64,000 bases of DNA from Seramator thermalis (GTDB lineage: Bacteria; Bacteroidota; Bacteroidia; Bacteroidales; Dysgonomonadaceae). Below are positions 25,997 to 35,014 of this stretch, in pieces. Below the pieces are notes generated by a model, which had not been told where the DNA came from, searched no databases, and worked only from the letters and a program-made list of their open reading frames with translations. Each line of letters begins with the position of its first letter. Positions within the stretch are counted from its first letter, which is position 1. The stretch covers positions 1 through 64,000 of the forward strand of contig NZ_RXHS01000012.1 of assembly GCF_004138125.1 (NCBI RefSeq), read 5' to 3'. Both the position numbers and the translations under genes were made by a program.

Positions 25997-27184
25997 TTAA
26001 ATTACTCCTAATTTTTGTCCAACTTTAACGAAGGCTTGAATAGCTTTGTCGAGATGTTCGCGTTTGTGCCCTGCCGAAAGCTGAACACGAATGCGGGCTT
26101 CGCCTTTGGGAACAACCGGATAGCAGAATCCCGTTACGTAGATGCCTTCTTTCAAAAGTTCGGAAGCAAAATCTTGCGACAGCTTTGCGTCGTAAAGCAT
26201 TACTGCACAGATGGCCGATTGAGTGGGCTTGATATCGAAACGGGCTTCTTTCATTTTGCCTACAAAATATTCGACATTTTCATGCAAACGGTTTTGCAAT
26301 TCGTTCGACGATTCGAGCAAATCGAATGCCTTGACGCCTGCTGCTGCTACCATCGGCGGAATGGAGTTGGAAAACAGATAGGGCCGAGAACTTTGACGCA
26401 GCATTTCGATGATTTCGCGGCGGCCGGTCGTAAAACCACCGATAGCTCCGCCGAAAGCTTTTCCGAGAGTTCCGGTGATAATATCTACTTTGCCCATCAC
26501 ATCATACAATTCACTTACGCCATGTCCGGTTTTGCCCACAACTCCTGCAGAATGGCTTTCGTCCACCATGACGAGTGCATCGTATTTTTCGGCCAATTCC
26601 AAAATTTTGTCGAGTGGAGCCACGTTCCCATCCATCGAAAACACACCATCCGTAGCGATGATACGAAAACGCTGAGACTGTGCTTCTTTCAACTTTTCCT
26701 CCAAATCGGCCATATCGGCATTGGCATAGCGATAGCGTTTGGCTTTCGAAAGTCTGACTCCATCGATGATGGAAGCATGATTGAGAGCATCGGAAATAAT
26801 AGCATCCTCTTCCTTGAACAGAGGCTCGAAAAGGCCTCCATTGGCATCGAAACAGGAAGCATACAGAATGGCATCTTCCGTTTTGAAAAAACGACTGATG
26901 GCCTTTTCCAATTCTTTGTGATAATCCTGCGTTCCACAAATGAAGCGCACTGATGACATTCCATAGCCACGTTCGTCGAGCGCTTTTTTGGCTGCTTCGA
27001 TGAGCTGCGGATTATCGGAGAGGCCAAGATAGTTGTTGGCACAAAAGTTGAGTACTTGCTGCCCTGACTGCACTTTGATTTCGGCTCTTTGCGGGGTAAC
27101 GATGATTCGCTCGTCCTTGTAGAGTCCGGCTTCTCTGATGGACGCCAACTCATCCTGAAGGTGTTTTAGCATTTTTCCAAACAT
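25997..27184 (-). CDS. kbl: Glycine C-acetyltransferase (2-amino-3-oxobutyrate CoA ligase)
   Basis: PLP enzyme that splits 2-amino-3-oxobutyrate with CoA into glycine and acetyl-CoA. 395 residues. Landmarks: LNFCANNYLGLSDNP at about 45-59, VMVDESHSAGVVGKTGHG with the PLP-binding Asp and His, and the Schiff-base K242 in TGTLGKAFGGAIGG. Upstream of tdh (197-bp gap), completing threonine breakdown to glycine and acetyl-CoA. Confidence 0.97.
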   Translation of the reverse strand: MFGKMLKHLQDELASIREAGLYKDERIIVTPQRAEIKVQSGQQVLNFCANNYLGLSDNPQLIEAAKKALDERGYGMSSVRFICGTQDYHKELEKAISRFFKTEDAILYASCFDANGGLFEPLFKEEDAIISDALNHASIIDGVRLSKAKRYRYANADMADLEEKLKEAQSQRFRIIATDGVFSMDGNVAPLDKILELAEKYDALVMVDESHSAGVVGKTGHGVSELYDVMGKVDIITGTLGKAFGGAIGGFTTGRREIIEMLRQSSRPYLFSNSIPPMVAAAGVKAFDLLESSNELQNRLHENVEYFVGKMKEARFDIKPTQSAICAVMLYDAKLSQDFASELLKEGIYVTGFCYPVVPKGEARIRVQLSAGHKREHLDKAIQAFVKVGQKLGVI

Positions 27185-27258
27185 AGTTCTTTCGATTAAA
27201 GTTGTATAAATATTATCGTTATAAAAAAATTACCCGTATTTGAATTTCTAATACGGTA

Positions 27259-28761
27259 TTATTCGTTGCCTTCCAAAAGGGAAGGAGGAATACTTTTTTT
27301 GGGCGAAATTCCCAATTCTTTCAATTTTTGAGTTTGCAGCACCAGATTGTCATTCCCTGTAGAAAGTTGTTTATAAGCATCCTTATAAGCACTCTGAGCC
27401 TGATCGAGATTCTTGCCGATTTTTTCGAGATTGGCTATGAATCCCACAAATTTGTCATAAAGTTTGGCCCCGCGTTCGGCAATTTCCATCGCATTGCGAT
27501 TATGGTATTCGCGTTTCCACAAATCTACAATGAGTTTGAGCGCAGCAATCAGGTTTGTGGGGCTTATCAACAGAATTTTTTTGTCGTAGGCATACTGCCA
27601 TATTTCGCTGTCGTGCTGCAAAGCCAGCATATAAGCCGGTTCATTGGGAATGAACATCATCACGAAATCGAGCGTTGCAGCGTAATCCTGATAGTTTTTC
27701 CGACTTAGTTCGTCGATATGCTTTCTCACAGAAATCAGATGCTCCTTGATATACTTTTTCTGTTCGTCAGGATCATCCGTTCCCATATAATTCATAAAAG
27801 CCGAAAGCGAAACTTTCGAGTCGATGATAACCTTGCGATCGTCGGGATAAGAAATCACGACATCGGGTTGCATGCGTGATCCATCTTCGTTCACCAAATA
27901 TTTACCATCCGAATCTTTCAGATATTCCTGTATAAAATATTCGCGTCCTTCGGTAAGTCCGGATTTTTCGAGAATGTTCTCGAGAATCATTTCGCCCCAA
28001 TTGCCCTGAATTTTAGCATTGCCTTTCAGTGCTTTGGTGAGATTGTTGGCTTCGGCGCTCAAACGATCGTTAAGTTCGCGAAGATTTTTAACTTCCTGTC
28101 CGAGAGAGAATCGTTCTTTCGACTCGGTAACATATACCTCCTCAACTTTCTTTCTGAAGGATTCGATGTTTTCGCCCAACGGTTTAAGAATGGTATCAAG
28201 GTTTTCGCGATTGAGTTTGGTGAACTTTTCAGACTTTTCCTCGAGAATTTTTGAAGCAATATTTTCGAATTCGATGTTGAATTGCTTGCGCAATTCTTCT
28301 ATTTCCGATTTTTGTGTTTCCAGCTTTTCGAGTAAAGCCTTGTTGTTTGCCTGAAACGATGCCAACGTTTTGTGCGTTTCGTTCACTTCGTCGGTTTTGG
28401 CTTTTAGCTCTATTTTGTGCTGATTGATTTCTTCCTGTAATTGTTTGATATGAGTGTCGGCTGCATTAAAATTTGCAGACAAAACCGATAAATCGCGCTC
28501 TTTTTGCTGAAGTTGTTGCTGAGCAAAGTCCAATCGTTCTTTGGCTTTCGAAATTTCTTCTTTGAGTAATGTTTCGTTATTTAGAAATGCATTGACTTTT
28601 TCTTTCAGAACTACATTCTCGGTTGTCAGCGCAGAATTTGACTGCGACAAGCGATCGAAATCGCTCTTTGCTACCGTTTTTGTTTTGGATATAAGTGTGG
28701 CAATAATCCATGAAATAATTCCGCCAACTACAAAACCCGTTATAAGGTATATCAAATTCAT
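27259..28761 (-). CDS. rmuC: DNA recombination protein RmuC
   Basis: 500 residues. One N-terminal membrane anchor ([20 protein letters not shown]), a long coiled coil from about 40 to 200 (repeated Lys/Glu/Gln heptads), then the RmuC domain: [37 protein letters not shown] and [17 protein letters not shown]. RmuC limits inversions at short repeats; the domain resembles restriction-type nucleases. It stands alone between kbl and ribBA. Confidence 0.93.
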   Translation of the reverse strand: MNLIYLITGFVVGGIISWIIATLISKTKTVAKSDFDRLSQSNSALTTENVVLKEKVNAFLNNETLLKEEISKAKERLDFAQQQLQQKERDLSVLSANFNAADTHIKQLQEEINQHKIELKAKTDEVNETHKTLASFQANNKALLEKLETQKSEIEELRKQFNIEFENIASKILEEKSEKFTKLNRENLDTILKPLGENIESFRKKVEEVYVTESKERFSLGQEVKNLRELNDRLSAEANNLTKALKGNAKIQGNWGEMILENILEKSGLTEGREYFIQEYLKDSDGKYLVNEDGSRMQPDVVISYPDDRKVIIDSKVSLSAFMNYMGTDDPDEQKKYIKEHLISVRKHIDELSRKNYQDYAATLDFVMMFIPNEPAYMLALQHDSEIWQYAYDKKILLISPTNLIAALKLIVDLWKREYHNRNAMEIAERGAKLYDKFVGFIANLEKIGKNLDQAQSAYKDAYKQLSTGNDNLVLQTQKLKELGISPKKSIPPSLLEGNE

Positions 28762-28815
28762 TGCAAAGCTAATTATTTCATATCAAGAGCAGTAAAAAAA
28801 CAATACGCAAGTTTT

Positions 28816-30033
28816 TTATTTCACCTTCTTAAGTGTATGTCCCATCTTATTTTTTTTGGTTTCCATATAAAACTTGTTGTATTTGTTCGGCTCAACTTCG
28901 ATGGGAACATTTTCGGTAACCTCGAGGCCGTAAGATTCCAGTCCGATTCGTTTGACAGGGTTGTTGGACATGAGCCGCATTTTCTTTACTCCTACACTTC
29001 TCAGTATCTGTGCGCCGACGCCATAATCTCTCTCATCGGCTTTAAATCCCAAATGCAAATTAGCTTCTACGGTATCCAATCCGTTTTCCTGAAGTTTGTA
29101 GGCAGCAGCTTTAGCCATCAAGCCGATGCCGCGACCTTCCTGATTGAGATAAACCAGCACGCCTTTACCGGCTTCCTCGATCATCTGAAGAGCTTTGTGC
29201 AGCTGGTCGCCACATTCGCATCTGTAAGATCCGAAAATATCGCCTGTGATGCAGGATGAATGCACGCGTACCAAAATAGGTTCATCTTCTTTCCACGAAC
29301 CTTTAATCAATGCAACATGCTCTTGCCCTGTGGCTTTCTGCAAAAAAGGAATCATCATAAAATCGCCGTATTTTGTCGGCAAATGCACCTCTTCGCCCCG
29401 CTCGATAAGCGATTCGGTTTGCAATCTGTATTTGATGAGATCGGCGACCGAAATGATTTTCAGATTGAATTCGCGGGCCATTTCCATCAATTGCGGCAAA
29501 CGAGCCATCGAACCATCTTCGTTTTTGATTTCGGCAAGTACTCCTGCCGGATACAGACCTGCAAGGCGAGCCAAATCGATGGCAGCTTCGGTATGTCCTG
29601 CTCGACGCAAAACACCCTTATTTTGAGCACGAAGGGGAAAAATATGGCCGGGACGGCCAAGATCTTCGGGTTTGGTTTCGGGACGAGTGAGCGCCAACAC
29701 AGTTTCAGCACGATCGTGCGCCGAAATTCCGGTAGTGCAACCGTGTGTGAGCAAATCCACCGAAACCGTGAAAGGAGTGGAATGCAACGACGTATTGTGC
29801 GTTACCATCATTGGAAGTTCCAACTCTTCGGCGCGATCAATGGTAATAGGGGCACAAATGAGTCCGCGGGCATGCGTTTCGAGAAAATTGATTTTTTCGG
29901 GAGTAATGCACTCGGCAGCCAAAATCAAATCGCCTTCGTTTTCGCGATCTTCGTCATCGACGACAATCACGAAATTTCCCTTTTTTATTTCTTCTATTGC
30001 TTCTTCTATTGTATTAAGCTGAAATTCTTTCAT
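28816..30033 (-). CDS. ribBA: Bifunctional DHBP synthase / GTP cyclohydrolase II (riboflavin synthesis)
   Basis: Makes 3,4-dihydroxy-2-butanone 4-phosphate and opens GTP, the two entry steps of riboflavin synthesis. ATG 30033 ([15 protein letters not shown]) gives 405 residues; the longer frame to 30159 overlaps the permease gene. DHBP synthase part: [13 protein letters not shown] and [14 protein letters not shown]. Cyclohydrolase II part: zinc cluster [19 protein letters not shown] and the GTP-site [20 protein letters not shown]. 17 bases after the LptF/G-like gene, hence likely co-transcribed. No FMN riboswitch is visible upstream. Confidence 0.96.
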   Translation of the reverse strand: MKEFQLNTIEEAIEEIKKGNFVIVVDDEDRENEGDLILAAECITPEKINFLETHARGLICAPITIDRAEELELPMMVTHNTSLHSTPFTVSVDLLTHGCTTGISAHDRAETVLALTRPETKPEDLGRPGHIFPLRAQNKGVLRRAGHTEAAIDLARLAGLYPAGVLAEIKNEDGSMARLPQLMEMAREFNLKIISVADLIKYRLQTESLIERGEEVHLPTKYGDFMMIPFLQKATGQEHVALIKGSWKEDEPILVRVHSSCITGDIFGSYRCECGDQLHKALQMIEEAGKGVLVYLNQEGRGIGLMAKAAAYKLQENGLDTVEANLHLGFKADERDYGVGAQILRSVGVKKMRLMSNNPVKRIGLESYGLEVTENVPIEVEPNKYNKFYMETKKNKMGHTLKKVK

Positions 30034-30050
30034 ATATAGTTTAGTAAAAT

Positions 30051-31994
30051 TTATATTGCTCGGTGAAATAAACTTGCTTCTTCCACAATTTTGGCAAGTT
30101 CGGAATTTAATGCTCTGATGCGGTACAAATCGTTCATAATTCGGCGTTCGAATAGACAAGAAAATAATTTAAATAAAATTCCTATCGGAAAAAAATACAG
30201 GCAAAATCTTGCCATTCGCGACCCTGCAACAAATGGTCGCTGATTGTTGATAAGCACCGGATATTCTTCAGCCTTGCGAAGAATTTCAAGATTTCGAGAA
30301 TTTGAAACCGAATTTAAAATCGTTTCCATTTTATTTTTTATCGACTGTAACGCTTTATCGTATTCCGAATCCATCCAATAGGTTTTATAGCCCAATCTCC
30401 TGTATTTCGCCAAATAGTCATCCACTTCGTGCGACAAATCGTTCAATTGATCATTCAGTTCGTGATAGGGCAGTTTGTCGATTACCACCTCTTTTATCGG
30501 ATAATTTCGCTTTTCGCGAATGAAAAATATCTTTTTGAAAAACATTGTGTAGGTGTCCGGATTCAGGATCACCGAATCGTTCATTGCCTTGTAGGTCAGA
30601 AAGATACCCAAAGGAAGCAAGACCATCGAGCTGAACCACATGCCCATCCAGTGTGCCCAAACACCATCGCGTGCCATTTTATAACCAACGTTGTCCAAAA
30701 TATAGTATATAATGAACAGAATAACGGAAATCACTATAGGCATTCCCAATCCGCCTTTGCGAACAATCGATCCAAGTGGCGCACCGATGAAAAAGAACAC
30801 AAGACAAGCGAACGGCAAGGTAAATTTTCGATGCCATTCTATCCAATGTCGATTGATGATGCGCTGAGTGGAAGTTTTAGACATAGATCGAAACATGAAA
30901 TCGTTCCCGTTATTTTCGGCTTTAGCATAAGCGTTTTGCAAGATTGCGTTGCGTGTTTGCAAATCTTTCGAAGCAAAAATCGAATCGGGATGCAGGGAAA
31001 CATTCAATTTCTCGGCCTTTCGAATGATGGAATCCTTTTGTTCGGGAGGATAACTGTTGCGGAAAGAAAGATAGGCATAATTCTTCATCATATTGCGATC
31101 GATCACGTTCACGCTGTCCAATTCATATTTCATGGAGTCGATGGAATGCTTGAGTTGAGACAAATTTTTAGACACATAATTACTTGAGGCGTTTCCCTCG
31201 ATAGTAGCATCGTCAATACGATTGAAATTTGCATCAAATTCTATCAGCATCTGCTTTTTCGAAAAAATTTCGCGACGATAGGGCACAAACTCCCGTTGCA
31301 TAGAAGGTGATCCACTCTGAAAATTATCGAACTGTTGCCCGTGATACATGGTGAAAACAAGCGAAAGTTTGTCTTCAGACATTTTCATTTCTGCCGAATC
31401 GCAAATAATTACCACCATTTGATCTACACTGCTTTTGGAAACGTCGTAAATCATAACGTCATAGAGCATGCCTGTATCGCGATTCTTTTCGCCGACAAAA
31501 ATATTATATCCGTCAATTCCCTTATAGAATACGCCCTCCGGAATATCGAGTTCGGGCGATTTTTGTCGAATAGAAATGAGGAGCGAATAAAATTTGGTTT
31601 GTATCGTGGGCATGGCATTGTTTTGGAAGAAAAAAGCACCCACGCTAACGAACGTGATCAGTACAATAAGCGGAGTCATGGTTCGGAAAAGCGATATGCC
31701 CGCCGATTTGATGGCAAGCAACTGCAAATCTTCACCCATATTGCCAAAGGTCATCAATGATGCCAGCAAAATCGATAAAGGCAATGCAAGCGGAATTAAG
31801 TTGAGGGCGGCATACCAAAACATTTCAGCCAGCACTTTCAATTCCAACCCCTTCCCTACCATATCCGAAACATATTTCCACAAAAATTGCATCAATACCA
31901 GAAAAAGGCAGATTGCAAAAGTCATCAAAAAAAGTGGAAGAAAAGTTTGCAGGAGGTAGCTGTCTAAACGTTTTATATGAATTTTTTTGATCAT
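30051..31994 (-). CDS. LptF/LptG family lipopolysaccharide export permease
   Basis: ATG 31994 ([20 protein letters not shown]) gives 647 residues. Bacteroidetes members of the YjgP/YjgQ family are longer than the roughly 360 residues of E. coli. Membrane segments: three near the N-terminus ([39 protein letters not shown], a third at about 105), a large periplasmic part of beta-jellyroll type, and three further helices at about 375-470 ([20 protein letters not shown]). The last 150 residues are cytoplasmic and helical. Upstream partner of ribBA. Whether it plays the LptF or LptG role cannot be decided. Confidence 0.9.
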   Translation of the reverse strand: MIKKIHIKRLDSYLLQTFLPLFLMTFAICLFLVLMQFLWKYVSDMVGKGLELKVLAEMFWYAALNLIPLALPLSILLASLMTFGNMGEDLQLLAIKSAGISLFRTMTPLIVLITFVSVGAFFFQNNAMPTIQTKFYSLLISIRQKSPELDIPEGVFYKGIDGYNIFVGEKNRDTGMLYDVMIYDVSKSSVDQMVVIICDSAEMKMSEDKLSLVFTMYHGQQFDNFQSGSPSMQREFVPYRREIFSKKQMLIEFDANFNRIDDATIEGNASSNYVSKNLSQLKHSIDSMKYELDSVNVIDRNMMKNYAYLSFRNSYPPEQKDSIIRKAEKLNVSLHPDSIFASKDLQTRNAILQNAYAKAENNGNDFMFRSMSKTSTQRIINRHWIEWHRKFTLPFACLVFFFIGAPLGSIVRKGGLGMPIVISVILFIIYYILDNVGYKMARDGVWAHWMGMWFSSMVLLPLGIFLTYKAMNDSVILNPDTYTMFFKKIFFIREKRNYPIKEVVIDKLPYHELNDQLNDLSHEVDDYLAKYRRLGYKTYWMDSEYDKALQSIKNKMETILNSVSNSRNLEILRKAEEYPVLINNQRPFVAGSRMARFCLYFFPIGILFKLFSCLFERRIMNDLYRIRALNSELAKIVEEASLFHRAI

Positions 31995-32080
31995 CAATTC
32001 AAAACAAAATGCTCCGGTTATTTTCGAATGCAAAGATAATAAATTCGGACGGACAATGATATGATGAAGATGGCAAAAAG

Positions 32081-32122
32081 AAAAATCGACAGACAACGTT
32101 GATGCATTGCCTGTCGATTTTT
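32081..32122 (-). terminator. Rho-independent terminator of the START-domain gene
   Basis: Perfect 12-bp stem AAAAATCGACAG (32081-32092) and CTGTCGATTTTT (32111-32122). The terminal A/T pairs give a U run on either strand. It sits between the START-like gene and the permease gene. Confidence 0.85.
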
Positions 32123-32143
32123 TGTTCGTTGGAATAAATCTGA

Positions 32144-32533
32144 TCAGATCCCCAATTTTCGTTTTAGTTCGTCAACCTGCTTTTCCCATAAGGTGATTGC
32201 ATCGTTTTTTTCCTCAGTTGTAGCGAAATCTGTGATTTCGAGTGTTAATCCTCCGGAAAGTTCGAGCTTATGGATCGCAAATTCGAAATATGCCATATCC
32301 TGTTCTTCGTCGAGCCATCGAAATCGGATGACATTCATGGGTTTCGAGAATTGAACCAACGCAATATCTTCGGATTTACTCCATCGAAAAAGATACTGAT
32401 TGTTTTCCTCATCAAAAGAAACTTCGTCGGCAAACCATTCCGAAAGTCCGTCGGGCATGCTGATCATCCTCCACAAACTATTTTGGCTGGCATTCCCCAT
32501 CACAAATTCGATATGAAATTTTTCTTTTTCCAT
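32144..32533 (-). CDS. START-like (SRPBCC) domain protein
   Basis: 129 residues with an Aha1/START-like pattern: KFHIEFVMGNASQNSLWRMI, SMPDGLSEWFADEVSFDEEN, NVIRFRWLDEEQDMAYFEF, GLTLEITDFATTEEK, and the terminal helix LWEKQVDELKRKLGI. This small cytoplasmic protein is widespread in Bacteroidetes; a ligand or partner is not known. Single gene flanked by terminators. Confidence 0.8.
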   Translation of the reverse strand: MEKEKFHIEFVMGNASQNSLWRMISMPDGLSEWFADEVSFDEENNQYLFRWSKSEDIALVQFSKPMNVIRFRWLDEEQDMAYFEFAIHKLELSGGLTLEITDFATTEEKNDAITLWEKQVDELKRKLGI

Positions 32534-32632
32534 TCTTTTTCCTTTGGCCGCTCAATGTACGAATTTTTTTTGGAATATTAGCCAAAGGCAACTGTCATTT
32601 TATAATCGTTTCCAACGAAATAGAAATAAAAT

Positions 32633-32661
32633 GAGACCGAAACTGTTTCAGAATCGGCCTC
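32633..32661 (-). terminator. Putative terminator of the NagB/PIG-L gene
   Basis: GAGACCGA (32633-32640) faces TCGGCCTC (32654-32661) with one A-C mismatch; on the minus strand ATTTTATTTC follows. 31 bases after the stop codon. Confidence 0.6.
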
Positions 32662-32691
32662 AACGAAAGTATTCATAAAAATTGCGTTTTT

Positions 32692-34677
32692 TTATTTCGC
32701 CGGTATGTATTCCACAAACGCTTCGATGGCTTCGTAGGAAGCAAGACCCAATTTGCAGTAAGTGTCGGCCGTAGCGCGATTGCGTTCTTCCGAACGCTGC
32801 CAGAACAATCGTTCGTCGTCGCCCAAAAATGGGGCACTTTCCATCTGCGACTGGTGCTTGAGAATGGCATTCCGCTTTTGGCGAAGCTCTTCGGGCGAGA
32901 GCGGAACGGCCATTTCGATATGATCAATCTCCCACTCCATCCACGCACCACGATACATCCAAATGCGGCAATCTTCGAACCATGATTCGTCTTTCAGTAA
33001 ATCGACAGCTGCCAGCACAGCATCGAGACAAACCTTGTGTGTGCCATGAGGATCGGCCAAATCGCCTGCAACATATATTTGATTCGGTTTGATGGTTTCG
33101 ATGAAATCTTTGACGATCATTACATCCTTTTCCGAAATCGGATTTTTCTTAATCTGTCCCGTTTCATAGAAAGGGAGATCGAGAAAATGTACATTCCGGT
33201 CAGGCAATCCGATATAGCGGTCGGCAGTACGAGCTTCCTCGCGACGAATCTGTCCTTTTATGAACAAAACGTCCGGCGTATCCAAATCGTCCTTGGTTTT
33301 TTCGTACATCAAATAATTCCTTATCTGATTGTACTTCTCGAGAATCCGCGTGTTTTCGGGATCAAATTTTTTACGTACGCTATTGATGACCGAAATATAT
33401 CGAATAACCTCTTCGTCGCCTACGGCAATATTTCCGGAAGTTTCATATGCAACATGCACTTCGTGCCCCTGATTTACCAGCCGCTGAAAAGTTCCTCCCA
33501 TCGAAATCACATCATCATCGGGATGCGGGCTGAAAATAATAACCCTTTTGGGATAAGGCTTTGCTCTCTCGGGACGATAGGTGTCATCGGCATCGGGCTT
33601 TCCACCCGGCCAGCCGGTGATGGTGTGCTGCAAATCGTTAAATATTTTGATATTAACATTATAAGCCGAACCATAAATCGTCAAAAGTTCGCTTAATCCG
33701 TAATCGTTGTAATCTTTGTTGGTAAGTTTCAAAATCGGTTTGTCCACCATCTCGCATAACCATACAATAGCCCTGCGAATGAGTTTACTATTCCATTCGC
33801 AACTGGTAACAAGCCAGGGATGACTGATTCGGGTAAGATCGGAAGCCGAAGACAAATCGATGACAACTTCGGCGTCGGGATGAGTTTGCAAGATAGAAGC
33901 AGGCATCGAATCTTCCACGCTTCCCTCGACCATCTCCTTGATGCTTTTGGCTTTTTGTTCGCCCCAGGCTATCAGCGTGATATGTTTTGCTTTCATCATG
34001 TCGGCAATACCCATTGTGATAGCACTCACAGGAACTCTATCAAGAGAACCGAAAACATTGACCGCATCACTGCGCGAATCGCCATCGAGCATCACCAATC
34101 GAGTGGACGAATGGGGATTGCTTCCGGGCATATTGAATCCGATATTGCCTTTGCTGCCAAGTCCCAACAGCAGATAATCCATTCCGCCCACTCGTTCGAG
34201 ATCGTCATCAAACTTTCGACAGCTCTCCATAATCATTTCCTTTTCGACAGAAGAATCGGGCGAAAAGATATTGCGAGGATCAATATCGATATGATCCAAA
34301 AAAGACTCTTTCAGCATGCCAAGGTTACTCGACGATACTTCCGAAAGCGGATAATATTCGTATGTATTGAAAACAACCAGATTACGAAAACTTACTTTGT
34401 TTTCGCGATGCTGCCTCACCAATTCGGCATAGATATGCTGGGGAGATGCACCTCCCGAAATGCCCATTACGAAATTTTGATTATGCTGCTGCTTTTCGAG
34501 CATTCGACGAACAATGTCATCAGCAATTTTTTGAGACGCCTGCAATAAATCCTCGTAAATAACGGTCGGAATTTTCTCGAAACGCGTCAACGTAAATTTC
34601 TCAAAATCGTTTTGTGGATTGTAATACCGATTTGGAATTCGTTCGAGTGTGATTTTTGAACTTAAATCTAATCTCAT
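32692..34677 (-). CDS. NagB-like domain fused to a PIG-L/LmbE deacetylase
   Basis: 661 residues. Residues 1 to about 280 resemble glucosamine-6-phosphate deaminase (MGISGGASPQHIYAELVRQH, AITMGIADMMKAKHITLIAW), and from about 375 a PIG-L deacetylase follows with the zinc motif SPHPDDDVISMGG and GDLADPHGTHKVCLDA. Databases usually call this long Bacteroidetes form NagB, but the E. coli catalytic residues are replaced: Asp72 of MDEY reads TYEY, and the DGHIAFNEP segment (Asp141, His143, Glu148) reads KGNIGFNMP. The deacetylase half looks intact. An amino-sugar role is plausible, true deaminase activity uncertain. Confidence 0.85.
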   Translation of the reverse strand: MRLDLSSKITLERIPNRYYNPQNDFEKFTLTRFEKIPTVIYEDLLQASQKIADDIVRRMLEKQQHNQNFVMGISGGASPQHIYAELVRQHRENKVSFRNLVVFNTYEYYPLSEVSSSNLGMLKESFLDHIDIDPRNIFSPDSSVEKEMIMESCRKFDDDLERVGGMDYLLLGLGSKGNIGFNMPGSNPHSSTRLVMLDGDSRSDAVNVFGSLDRVPVSAITMGIADMMKAKHITLIAWGEQKAKSIKEMVEGSVEDSMPASILQTHPDAEVVIDLSSASDLTRISHPWLVTSCEWNSKLIRRAIVWLCEMVDKPILKLTNKDYNDYGLSELLTIYGSAYNVNIKIFNDLQHTITGWPGGKPDADDTYRPERAKPYPKRVIIFSPHPDDDVISMGGTFQRLVNQGHEVHVAYETSGNIAVGDEEVIRYISVINSVRKKFDPENTRILEKYNQIRNYLMYEKTKDDLDTPDVLFIKGQIRREEARTADRYIGLPDRNVHFLDLPFYETGQIKKNPISEKDVMIVKDFIETIKPNQIYVAGDLADPHGTHKVCLDAVLAAVDLLKDESWFEDCRIWMYRGAWMEWEIDHIEMAVPLSPEELRQKRNAILKHQSQMESAPFLGDDERLFWQRSEERNRATADTYCKLGLASYEAIEAFVEYIPAK

Positions 34678-35014
34678 TATCGTGACTTTTTGATATTTGC
34701 AATAAAAATTTTCCGGTTAAATGATGGCTTCCTTCAGATACATTTCACTGAAAGCAAAAGTACAAAAAAATACTTCTCAAACGACTTTAATTCGCTTCTA
34801 AATTTTGCCTGAAAAACCAATAAAAAAACATTTGGAAACAGCTTGAAACAAGCAAAAATATAACAAGACGCAAGTACGACGCAAATACGAGGCAAATACG
34901 ACGCAAGTGTGGAACGAACATGACCGAAAAAAAGATGCCGAAAAATGCGATGAAATGAGCGAATTTTTGAATTTTTTCGGGCACTCTCTCCACTGACAAT
35001 TATGTCCATAAATT
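34678..35014. other. Gene-free region upstream of the NagB/PIG-L gene
   Basis: 337 bases without a credible gene; the open frame at 34734-35009 has no family character. It holds the period-11 repeat and presumably the promoter of the NagB/PIG-L gene. Confidence 0.5.
34867..34910. repeat. Tandem repeat with 11-bp period
   Basis: Four units: GACGCAAGTAC, GACGCAAATAC, GAGGCAAATAC and GACGCAAGTGT, about 190 bases before the NagB/PIG-L start codon. Same period, different sequence, as the tract at 9090-9144. Confidence 0.8.

Noticed and set aside
26015-26953. Plus-strand frame of 312 codons
   Set aside because: Antisense shadow of kbl.
30034-30160. FMN riboswitch before ribBA
   Set aside because: The start lies 17 bases after the permease gene; no conserved FMN aptamer sequence.
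34734-35009. Minus-strand frame of 91 codons upstream of the NagB/PIG-L gene
   Set aside because: Spans the period-11 repeats and has no family character.
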